NCBI RefSeq assembly: GCF_030463565.1
Contig: NC_134676.1
Location: 5,110,001 to 5,174,000 of the forward strand
DNA: 64,000 nt
Origin: Pelecanus crispus
Lineage: Eukaryota; Chordata; Aves; Pelecaniformes; Pelecanidae
Direction: 5' to 3'
In this document: piece after piece, positions 12,101 through 24,100 of the stretch
Layout: each line of letters begins with the position of its first letter
How positions within the stretch are numbered: position 1 is the first letter of the stretch
Program-made: the position numbers and the translations under genes
Notes under the pieces: generated by a model
Told to the model about the DNA's origin: nothing
Database searches by the model: none
What the model saw: the letters and a program-made list of their open reading frames with translations, nothing else

Positions 12101-15100
12101 ACAATTTGGTTCTGTATTTTTCCAAAAGAGATTTTATTGTGGTGTCAGTGATGGTCAACCATAACCAGTAACTTCTCTCTGCTCATCTTCTCAGGTGTCT
12201 TATGTTAGTCTTTCCACAAGAGAGACATTTTCAAAAGTTGGTCGAGAACTCTTGGGAGCAATTGCCAGCATCCATACACAGATGATTTCTGTACTGCTGG
12301 ATCGAGTTAGAGAGACCATCGAGAAAGTTGGGATGGTAAGTGCTAACCTCCATCATTTAAAGCAGGCACCCAATTAAAACTAGACGTCATACCAGACTGT
12401 CTTGTAAGATAACAGCTTGGTATGAATGGATCGTGTTAAAGTCCTGTCCGTGTTTTTTTTTGATCATATCACTCTTGAAGATAGAAGGGTATAATGCTGA
12501 TTATTGTTCCATACTGAGTACTGATTAGCCTTTTTCTTTTCTGCCCTCAAAGGTTTCTTTATATCTCTTTAAAGAACTGCCGTTGTACCTGTGGAAGCCT
12601 TCTTCATCTGAGATAGCGCTGATTCGTGACTGGTTATTAAACTACAGTCTAACCACGGTGGAGAACAAACTAGCCTGCATTATCTTGGAAGGGCTAAACT
12701 GGGGATTCGGTGAGCATGTATGTATTAAAAACAGGCGGCCTAAGCCTGCTCAGTTTTTGAGAGTAAAAGTATTTCTCAACCTGGGAGTATAACTGCATTT
12801 GAAAACAGTTAATTACATGCTTTTATATGATGGCTGTACACTTGATGGCATAGGATGGGAACTTCACAGTAATTTTGCAGCATTCTGTCTGAGGATTTGC
12901 TTGTGTTGCTTTCTTGTAGTGCTGCAGCTGAGATTAAAAGAGGTATTTAAGCAGGAGTTTCCTCTCTAAACAAGAGGAAACAGCTGACAGGACAATTTTT
13001 GTGAGTCGCTTAAGATATCTGTGGCTGGAGAAATAGAGGAATCCTCCAAGAAATGTGAATGGGACTGGTGTGGCTGTAGTTTGCAGGCTTGTGTCCAGGT
13101 CTGTTTTTCACAATGCAAGAAAACTCACGATTGAAATAAGAGTTTCAAAGCCCTAAGCATTATTTAAACAATGGGAAAGTATTCCCTAGAATGAGTTACT
13201 CCAGGAGCTCCATCAGTTCAGGATCCAATCGAGGATGAATGTTTTTTTTCAGAGAGAAACAGAAATAGATTGGTGCAAAAATCCAGTTGCCTGTGTTCAG
13301 TGATCCATTTTAGCATTGTAATCTGTGCATTTGATTGTACTGAGCTCTTCTTTTTGCTGTGCTGATATTTGTACATGAAGGTTGCCTTACTTTTTCTCCC
13401 TGTTTCTTGATGACACGTGAAAACAAAGGAATGGTAGGGAAAATTAACTCTCAGGTCTTTGCTGTACAATAACAGTGTCATGTCTGTACCCTTTGATATG
13501 GGGAAAAATAGTTCTTTAATGTGGCAATTGATAAGAGGAATTACTATGTTTTGATACAAAAATGTGGTTTTTTTGGTTTTGTTTTGGTTTTAAAGGCAAG
13601 ATTTCCAGTGTCTGTACTATGTAACTTAAAATGCCATCTATGGATCTTTGGATTAATTGCTATAAACCCACCAAATGCACATGAGAAGTGATTATGGTCG
13701 CTTTTTTCTGGAAATAATCTAACTGTTGAGCTTTGTATTGCCCAGTGTGAGCTCATTATTCTTCAATATTGGGCTGAAATTTTTCTTACTGGCCAAGATT
13801 TTGCCTAGGTATTACAATACTTAATCTATTTAAGATTTATTTCTCTGTAGTGCAACTGAATGATACAGTTGTAGAGACCTTTTAAATGAGGCAAAGTTTT
13901 GTGATATGATTCTGGTTTTAGCAGGATGCTCTTCATCTGGATCCAGCTGTCCATTCTGAAGTTGCATTGATGGTCCTGGAAGCATATCAGAAATATCTCT
14001 CCCAGAAACCATATGCTGGGCTGCTTTCTGAAAGCATAAAACAGGTATTCCTTCTTCAGAATTACAGGGAATAGCTTATTGATGTGATAGATAGGAAAAA
14101 CTGCAGGCCCAGGTGTTGTTTTCTTTTTTTTTTCTTTTTAAAAGCTATGCTATGTCGATACTACTAGAACATTGTAATATACCCACTCTCAGTATTTTTG
14201 CACCCACAGACCTGTTTGAAGATACTGCTAGACTTACGTTGAACACCTATATGAGAAATAGAAACTTTAAATTTGTCCCCCTTGTAGGTTTGCATTATTA
14301 TCCAGCCTGCAGTTGGATACTTGCAGACTGTTCTTGTAAAGCATCCTTTACTCATGTGGAGTTGGCCAGTACTTGCTTAATGAAAGGCTACTTACTGGTG
14401 AACGTCAGAGACATCCTTCCTGTGTCTCCACCTCTTAGTCTCATCTTACATAAAGACTCAAGATTTTACGAGCTTTTCTGTAGTGATCAGTGCTGTATTG
14501 CCTGAACATCCTACAAACATTTATTATGTTGATTTTACAGCACACTGGTGACTGAGGAAGGTATGGCTCCAAGTTACAGAAGGGGAATGGAAAGATAGAA
14601 AGATCAAGGTTAAAAATCCCTTTTTGTGGATATTCAATCCAAGATGCTTCTATTTATTTATTTACTCAGAGCTTTTAGCATTGTGTTGTGCTTTGTCTTG
14701 TCAGTATTTCTTGTACAGTGCTTTCTCTTCCCCTGTGCTTTTTTTTCTCCAGTCTTTTCTTCCCACACTTGGAATGTTCCTCATTGTCTCTGCTCTTTTC
14801 TGACTTGCATCTCTGCACTACTTAGTCATGGCTCGTTGTCTTGTGCCAGCTAAATAAGTTCTCTTTTTAAGCCTATTTCAGCCTTGGTCGCCACTTGTAT
14901 TGGTGAATCTGTCCTGACTTGCGCGAGCTTGTAACTGGAACTTGAGAGAAAATAACGCTTAGGTTCTTGTACCCCCACTCAGAGAGGATGAAATATCTGC
15001 ATTGACTCCCAGCAATGCAATTTACACTGGTCTGTTAGAGCATGCACAGTATTTTTCCCAAAGATTTATAATTCCCTCTGATCTAGACAGGCTCTTCTTG

Positions 15101-18100
15101 ACGATGGACGCATTTACATGGCAGAGAGACTCTGCCTGTCCATGTTACAGACTTCTTTCCAAGGAGAGGCTGCCGGGTTTTAGGCTTTTTTGTTGATGGA
15201 TCTTATTTTTCTGTATACATATTTTTAGTTTTCCTTTCACTAGCAGTCTTAAACGTTACTGAAGGTTGTGTGTGGTTGGTTGGTTGTTATTTTTTAAATA
15301 GTAAAACCAAAACTTAGTCTGAGACTGTTGCGAATATGATTTTTTTTTACAAGGCTTTGGTTTAGCAGCAATTTAGGACTTATTAGTATTTTTGAGATAG
15401 ATCACAGAATTAAGGTGTATAATAAAGCACGTAAGCATCAGCCAATTTAACAGAGCGATTCAATGGAATTTGTTACAATCAAAATAGTGACATAGTTAAA
15501 AGATTCGGGAATGGCAAGGGTCACCCAAAACTTACAGCAGGGTTGCACACACAGATGGGGTTTAAATCAAATCACACACAGACCAACAAACAGCTCTAAA
15601 TCAAATCACACACAGACAGACAGACAAACAGTTCTGAATCAAAATGCACACACACGCGCGCAGAGGTTAATCTGTGATAAAATTTCTGTTTTCATGAGTT
15701 TCGTGAATTACTCACTTTTATGTGCCGGCGTTCATCAACGGATGGTTGGTGAACCTCGCAAAATCGGGCCTTTGAGTCCTCATGAAATCGTCGATGGACG
15801 ATCCTTCAGCCCTCGCGAAATCTACCCCAAGAGGCGTCACACAGCCCGCTGCGGTCCTGGAGAGCTCCAAAGGTCTCCCTTTTGGATCGCTATTTATAGG
15901 ATCTCAAGATGATTGGCTCTGTTTTGTGGCCAGCCTTGTTTAATATCTTTATCAATGATCTGGATGAGGGGATTGAGCGCACCCTCAGTAAGTTTGCAGA
16001 TGACACCAAGTTGGGTGGGAGTGTCGATCTGCTGGAGGGTAGGAAGGCTCAGCACAGGGATCTGGAGACGCTGGACTGATGGGCCGAGGCCAGCTGTATG
16101 AGGTTCAACAAGGCCAAGTGCCGGGTCCTGCACTTGGGTCACAACAGCCCCATGCAACGCTGCAGGTTTGGGGAAGAGTGGCTGGAAAGCTGCCTGGCCG
16201 AAAAGGACCTGGGGGTGTGGGTTGACAGCTGGCTGAACATGAGCCAGCAGTGTGCCCAGGTGGCCAAGGTGGCCAACAGCACCCTGGCTTGTATCAGGAA
16301 TAGTGTGGCCAGCAGGAGCAGGGCAGGGATCATCCCCCTGTACTCGGCACTGGTGAGGCCGCACCTCAAATACTGTGTCCAGTTTTGGGCCCCTCAATAC
16401 AAGAAGGACATTGGGGTGCTGGAGCGTGTTCAGAGAAGGGCAACGGAGCTGGGGAAGGGTCTGGAGCACAGGGCTGGTGGGGAGCAGCTGAGGGAGCTGG
16501 GGGTGTTCAGCCTGGAGAAGAGGAGGCTGAGGGGAGACCTGATCGCTCTCTACAACTGCCTGACAGGAGGGGGGAGTGAGGTGGGTGTTGGCCTCTTCTC
16601 CCAAGTAGTTAGCAATAGGATGAGAGGAAATGGGCTCAAGCCGCACCAGGGGGGGTTTAGATTGGAAATTAGGAAAAATTTCTTCACGGAAAGGGTGGTC
16701 AGGCATTGGAACAGGCTGCCCAGAGAGGTGGGGGAGTCCCCATCCCTGGAATTGTTCAAAAAATGGGCAGAGGTGGCACTTTGGGACATGGTTTAGTCTA
16801 GTCTACCCTTGACTGGTTTAGTGTGGACTTGGTAGTGTAGGTTAATGGTTAGACTGGATGATCTTAAAGGTCTTTTCCAACCTAAGCAATTCTATGATTC
16901 TATGAATTCTATGATTCTAAGTCCTAGACTAGTGCCATATGTGCTGTAGTGTGGCTGTGCTTCCTCTCATCATTCCTGTTCCTGCTGCTTTGTTCCAGGT
17001 CTCCTACTTAGCCAGCATTGTTCGATACGGAGAAACACCAGAGACTTCCTTTAATCAGTGGGCATGGGGTTTGATTTTGAGGTTAAAGCTTCACAGAAAT
17101 GACCGCGGCATGCAGCATGGCTGGCCTGCAGTCCCCGTGTCTGGCACCGTGCTCGACATGACGGAGTCGGTCGTGCTTCACCCCCTCCTGAAGGCTGTTA
17201 AAGCAGGCATCCCTATCGGCTGTTATCTGGCACTGGCAATGACCACGCTAGGTCACAGGTAAGCGGGTTTTTCATGTTTGCCTTGGATGGATGGCCCCGG
17301 TGACCTACCTGATGATGCTATTAACATCTTTGTGCTTGATAAAGAATAAAAGAATTCTGATGCAAGGGATTGAGCAGTCTTTCAGGGACTGTAGTTGTGA
17401 ACAGTGTGCCATTTCCTTTATTTTCTTAGTACTGTATTTTTGCCTTCTGTATGTTAGAGTCAAAATAATAATTAGAAATAATATTGAAACTGAAAGATGA
17501 GCATGATTGCTGTGGACAGCAGTAACTTTTAACCACACTTACCGAAAGGGTTGTTCTACAGGTATTTTTTTTAGCAGGGCTGCAGCAGAGTAATAGAAAA
17601 TAGTGAGGAGAAAAACCACTTATGCTGGTAATGATAAATAGAGAGCTTTAAAACCTTGATACTGAACCTCCTAGCCCTGACTGTGTTCCAAAACAGTCTT
17701 TTTCACTGCTTTCAGCTGGTTTGTGGTAAGGCTTTTGGACATAATGAAATGCACTAGCTGATTAAGGTGTGGAGCCACAGACAGGTTAATCAGTCTCTCC
17801 CAGGTCAATTTTCCCTGAATCTGTGATCTCTTTAGTTATCTTTTACTCTATTCAAAATTTTCACTAACTTGTTTTCTGCATACAATATTGCTTTGCTCTT
17901 TAAAGAGAAATTGTCTTGGCTGTCTTCTCCTTCCCCAAGCCATTGCTTGATGCTAAGGTTATGCCATACGTACATATGTGCTTCTTCAAAGCACTAGAGT
18001 AATTTGAGAAGGTATTCTGGTTTGAGAGTGGAAATTTTTATGTGACTTTGAGCATGGAATGAAAAACAAGGAACCTATTTAATTCTGTGGTTTTGTTGTG

Positions 18101-21100
18101 GGTTTTTTTTTTTTTGTTCCCTCCCAAACACTGTTTGGCCTTGCAAAGAACCATTTGACATCCATCTCCTATCTAAACAGTAACGTTGATATTTATCACA
18201 CACAAAAGTTCAAGGCCAGTTATGGTAATGAGCAGAAGCAGCAAAGTGCTATGCTGTATGCTAGTGGCTTAATACAATATTTCATTTTTATGACCTCAGA
18301 GTAGACATAGGATTAATGTTTTACATCTTTTCCTGATGTGCAACCCTTCTCAGTTAGCAAAACTTGATGCAGAGCAATGTACCAAATAAGTTGCCACTAG
18401 TGAGTTTTCTGGACAGTAAGAGTAGGATGCATCTCAGCTGACTGCCACCATCTAAGTACCTACTGTAAGGAAACCCTCCGGGCTCCATCTATAAGTAGTG
18501 AAGAAGGATGTCCAGAGCATCATCCATCCTGAGGAAATGTCAAGGGTAGGTAACGTGAAATTCCCTCTGCAGGTTCTTCCTTTGCCTGCAGAGGGAGGCT
18601 AGTTGGCTAGGTGAGGCAAGAACCTTGAGCTTTAAATGGATTGAAACTTGATGGATGAAGACCCACATCTCCAGTGATTTTTTTCGAAGACAGGACACAA
18701 ACCCTCAGAAGGGGAGGAGGAAACTTAACAAATCTGTTGGCAATTGAATGACTCCTACAGCTGAAGAAAAAACTCTGGATTTAGCTGTTTAGGATTTCAA
18801 AGATTAAGTGTAAAGATATGAATGTCTTTACATCTCAGTTAACAAAAAAACCCACAACAAACCCAACACCCTGTCTCCCTTTCTACTGACAGTCAATGTG
18901 TTTTTTCCTTGTTTTGTTTTTGTTTTGACAGCATTGAGAAGTTCTGTGCTGAGGGGATCCCTCTTTTGGGTGTACTCATCCAGTCTAGGTATCTGAGAAC
19001 CGTAGTCCATGTGCTGGATAAGATTTTACCCTTATTTTACTCTTGCCAGTATTATCTCCTGAAGAATGAACAGTAAGCATTATCTGTTCCTAATACATTT
19101 ATTGATAAAAAACAATGATAAGTTAATCTTGACTGTTAAATTTATCGGGCTTTGTTCTGGGTTTTGCATCCATTGAGAATGTGATGCAGACGATGAGGAG
19201 GTGCATTTCGTTTGTTGGTCGAGTTACGTTTTGACATTGACTGTGGTTGACGACGTAGCTGTAGAGTGTCTCCTACTGACGTCTCATGTACAGTTGTCGC
19301 TGCTGCTGCTGTGCCACAGAAGTGGTCTTCAAAGAGCTGCATTGACAAGTAGCTGTTGTGTTTAGATGAGTGGGAAAAACAAGCAAGCAATGCTGTTTAA
19401 CTGTGTCCTTACTGGTATGTTGAGCAACAGCTGGGAGTGTTCTGTAGTGCTGGACTCTCCTGGTAGATTAATAGTGTGGTCCCTGGGGTGTTTCTGGCTT
19501 GGACCACCTGGCAGTGTCCCAGACAACTCCTGGGCTAGATTTGGGTGCTGATGTGGATCAAGAACTGTATTTGGTGCTGATGAGCTGCCTTGAATTACAG
19601 TCTGCCGTGAACTGCTCATACCGTGCCTGTGATACGCTTAAAATGGAGCAATTAAATCTGCAGCATGGTTGTGAATCACAGTCCTTTTATATGCATGTCA
19701 CCAGTGCTGTTGAAGGTGGTTTTAAAATTTCTAGAAGTAGCTTTTTTGTATATTATGCTGTAGGAGAAGTTTTAGAATTAATTTAATTTGTTGACATCCC
19801 TAGGTTTTTATCTTACATCCAGCTGTTCCTTCATCTGGATAGTGGAGTCCCTCAAGGTGTGACCCAGCAGGTTACCCATAAAGTAACACAGCACTTGACA
19901 GGAGTGAGCTATGGAGAAAATGTTAAGCTGCTCAGTGGTATGATACAGGTAAGAACATTATTTAAAAAAAAAAAAAAAAGTTGGGGGGGGAGTTTTCTAA
20001 AAACAGGTGGGCTTTTTTGACTGAGTTAGTGCTTAAAGTTAGAAAGGATGCTGAACCTGGCAGTTATGCAGCCCCGGGGTACGAATAGTTGGGTTTGGTG
20101 TCCTGAAATACTTCCACTTAAACTTGCCTAAATCTGGAAATACGTGTGATGCTGGACATAACAACGTGTGCCTTCCAGACTTCTTGGAAAACACATTTTC
20201 TAATACGAGGTCAAAACTGCCTAAAAAGGGAATATAATATGCAGCACTACCTCCTCACTTGTGTTAGCTGAGGAATGCAGTGGATATATTAATATTTGAA
20301 AGCTTTGCTTTTGACCACTGATTTATAACTATGCTATGAGAAAAAAAAAAGTACTAGTTTCCTAACACAGGAACATTTTTTTTTAAGTGCAGAGAGGTCA
20401 AGAACCAAGGCCCACTACCATTAGGGAGGGGTAAGGACTAAAGGGACCTACTCTGGGAAGTCCTTTTGCAGAACAGCAGGCTGCACTTCAGAAATAGGTG
20501 CCACTTACGTCTGCAGGTCACAGCAGTCCCGCTTATGGCTTTTGCATCTGTGTTTGCTGATTGCACAAGATGCTCAGCTCTCCAGTCTCTTTTGGAGACT
20601 GGAGGTGACAAAGCTGTTTCTACATAGGTATAGAGAGCATTATTGTAAATTATTTATTTTAAGGATAGGCCCACAGCCGTATGCAAGTTAAACAGTTCTT
20701 CAATAAATTCTTACCCTTTAATTGAAACTGCAATCTCTTGAATAATTTTAAATTTTTAAAAATTTAAAAATTTTTAATTTGCAGACTCACATTTTTCTGA
20801 GTGACCAGCCACGTGGAGTGGGGCCGACTGCAGTACTGGAGTTCTGGGTTCAGGTCCTCACCAGCCAGCAGCTGTGGCACAGGGACCGGGCGACACTCTT
20901 CTTGCTGGATGACTTATGTAAAGTTGCTTTTCAGTACAGTCAAGAGGACTGTGTACAAAAGCTGCTTTACCAACAGCACAAGGTAAATGCGTGTGGTATA
21001 ATGGTGTGGCTATTGAGTAAACGATCAGTTCGTGTGTTGCTTGTTCTAATTTTGATGTGAATGTATTTTCCTGAAATGGAACAAGAGCAGTCATGACTGA

Positions 21101-24100
21101 GTGGTAATGGGGTTATGTTATCTGATTTGTTTCCGAGTAGATTGATTAGTGAAATATCCGATATTTGAATAATGATAAGAATTAAAACCTATTTGGAACG
21201 CAGGTTTCATTCGTATGAGCTCTATCATAGTATTGTAGTTTGTAGTCTTTGCATTTCATATGTTGAAATAGCGTATTTAGAACAAAAGTAGAGCATCCTC
21301 TCCTGAGAAAACAGAGACTGTCACTATAAACCAGAATCTTTTCATCAAAAAAGAAATAAAGCACAAGCAGGCATTTCAGTGATGGCTGGCTGAGCTAAAG
21401 TTGGGAAGTAGCAACATGAAGCAGAAAGGAACCTGGATGAAGATAGAGTGTAGGTATATACCTGTACCTTATAAATCATCTGTTAGGCTGCTTACAAAAG
21501 ACCCCCCACGTTTTCTGTTTCCATGTAGAATGCTTTGGGCTATCATTGTGACAAAGGTCTGCTGTCTTCCCTTGTCAGCTGGATTGTGGCAGGCAATGTG
21601 ACACCTTCCTTTGTTGAGGGCAATGCCAATTCCTCTCAGGTAAGTGGTGTGATGGTGTTGGATGAACAACCCTGGCAAAAGCAGTATACATGTGTTTAGA
21701 GGTGTGGGTTTTTTTGGTTTCCTTTGTGGTTTTTTTTTTTCTTTCACAGATTTTTGCAGATTTTCTCTTCTTCCCTCTTTCTTCCTATCCCCTGTGTTTG
21801 TGAGTTTTCTTGTGATAAAATCCTAATTTAGCCTAACAGAATTCTGTGAGTTTATTACACTAAAGGGAACACGGACATTTTGCACAAGGAAAGTTTGTCT
21901 GATCTGTGACCAGGAATTCATATAATAGGATTTATTAGTTAAGATTTCTTTTAATCTTCAGTCGTTCTTGATATATATTCAATGAGAGAAAATACGTAAA
22001 GCCTAACTCTTCTGTTAGATCACTCTGATGGATATTTTGACGCCTAGTTGCTTTCTCTCCCCTTAAGCAAGTTCCTCATTCGAGCAAAAAGAAAAAAACG
22101 CTGCAGTACCCCAACTGGAGATGTGTAGTGCAGGTGGGAGAGAGGGGGTCTTATTTGATGGGGTTCGAGTAAGTTGTTTTCTCCAGAACTCTCTGGATAA
22201 TTCTGTCAGTTGTCCCTGGTTTCCCCCTTTTTTCCCAAGATTGTACAGAATACAAAGGGGATGTTAGAATGTATATAAGGAGGAAGCTGGTTTTCAGTTT
22301 TCTTGTTGAGACATGATACTGCTTTTGCAACTTTGTAATGAGAATCTGGCAAAGACATATTCCTCTTAAGAAAACAACCAGCTTCCTGATCTTACCCCTG
22401 CCATTTTGTTATCAGTGTTCTGTCATTACTGTTTTTACAGGTATGGTTTTCGTGGATGGTGTTAAATATGGAGTCGATATTTGAAGAAGATTCACAGCTT
22501 CGCAGAGTTGTGGAGCGGGAGTTGGTTGTTAATGCTTTAACTCCTGATCAAGCTTTGAAGGTGAGAGAACTGTTCCTCTGCTTTTATTAGAGAGAACTAA
22601 TGGAGAAAAGTGTTCTCTTGTATTGTTTGGTTTTTCTCTCATGTGCTTTTTCTTACCGAGATAAAAGCATAACTAATGCTTTATATGATTGGCTTTCCAG
22701 GAGAAAATACACCTGACAGAAAATTTCCTTTGTTTTAAGTTGAATGTTTAAAAACTACTATGCAAATATCTGTTTTTTAATATACCATTATTTACAGAAA
22801 ACTTAAGTCACTAATTAGTGCTCTTGCATGATTTTCTGGGTCATCTGAATGCTTCGTGATCTTCAGTGGATTTATTCTATACCACTGAGATGGGGATTGC
22901 AGATACTCTGATTGTACAGGTGGGAAAATGTGTCTATATGTCAAAGAGCATTCTTAGATAATCTGAGTTTTGCAGAAGTTTGGGCTTTACTTTTCTCTGT
23001 ATTTGCTGAATTATTTTCCAAGACTTTCAGACCTGTTTAGGTCTCTCCCTTAACAAGGCACTTAAGTGTGCTTTAAGCCATATTGCAACATTTTCCAGGT
23101 TCTTTGCCCAAATTCAGTTAGAAATCCTGGAAACAAGCAAGTGGAAACCAAAGCTGTCCAGTCTCGAAGTGTAACTTTTGGCCCATCCTTCATCTCAACG
23201 GTTTCAGTGTGTTTTAATGAAGAAGGTAGTCTAGAAGCTCTATGAAAATAGATTATTTTCTCTGTGCTCTGTGAAGCTCTATGAAAATAGGTCTGGCTGT
23301 GTCCAGACTGGTACGTGGCTTCAATCCTTGGAGACTAGTCTGGAAAACATTTGTCCCTTGGCTTCCATGTCTTGATTTACCTGGAAAACAGTGAGATAGT
23401 ACGTTGGGAGTGCGTGGAAAAGGGTGCTGAGGGTTCCCGAGGTCTAGTGTGGGGGATAAGGTAGTGCCAGGGTCTGCACTGAGACATGGGAACTTGGAAA
23501 AGCCTCCCATTCTCCTGCTTCAGGCGCGGTCCATGGGAGCTTGGTGTGTGACTCTTTAATGATTTAGTGGGTCCATGGAGTAGTGTTCCGTGTTGCCAAT
23601 ATGGAGTGCTGCTGCTCACACGTTGCATTGCCTTTGTTCTGCTTTTGCAAAAAGAAAAAAAAAAATTTTTCCTTCAGTATTCTTTCTTCGCGTTAGTTTT
23701 ACTTTGTTTTACATTTTCAATAGGGCTGTGTAGAATCTAGTCTGGAAAAAGCTAAAAGCGGTAGCACGCTGTAGGATTCTGTGTCCTCATGTGGCTTGGG
23801 ACTTATTTTTACTGGTTGGAATGTGCTGCGTGCTTCACTGCTGCTGCTCTGTTCTCTAACAACATTAGTTACATGGAAGTCTAAACCAGGAACATCAACC
23901 TCTGTGAGTGTCGTGGTTTAGCCCCAGCCAGCAACTCAGCACCACGCAGCCGCTCGCTCACTGCCCCTACCCTGATGGGATGGGGGAGAGAAATGGAGGA
24001 GTAAGAGTGAGAAACACTCCTGGGGTGAGATAAGAACAGTTTAATAATTGAAATAAAATAAAATAGTAATGATAATAATAACAATATAATAATGATTATG

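Larger units (their letters stand above)
11610..13924 (+). other. Introns W9-W12, unique sequence
   Basis: Outside exons W10 and W11 there is only AT-rich sequence with oligo-T (near 11938-11956) and a GTTTT-rich patch near 13565-13590. No repeat was recognised. Confidence 0.55.
17259..22440 (+). other. Introns W13-W18, unique sequence
   Basis: Between exons W14-W17 I see ordinary AT-rich intron sequence. Exceptions are oligo-A at about 19964-19978, oligo-T at about 18103-18115, and the AT palindrome before W16. No repeat copies were recognised. Confidence 0.55.

Noticed and set aside
15562-15663. CRISPR-like array
   Set aside because: The units are directly adjacent, have no unique spacers, and sit in vertebrate DNA.
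15894-16706. 270-codon minus-strand frame opposite the sense CR1
   Set aside because: It is the shadow of the CR1 coding strand. Similar Pro/Leu/Gln-rich shadows appear opposite every CR1 copy, for example 42507-43289.
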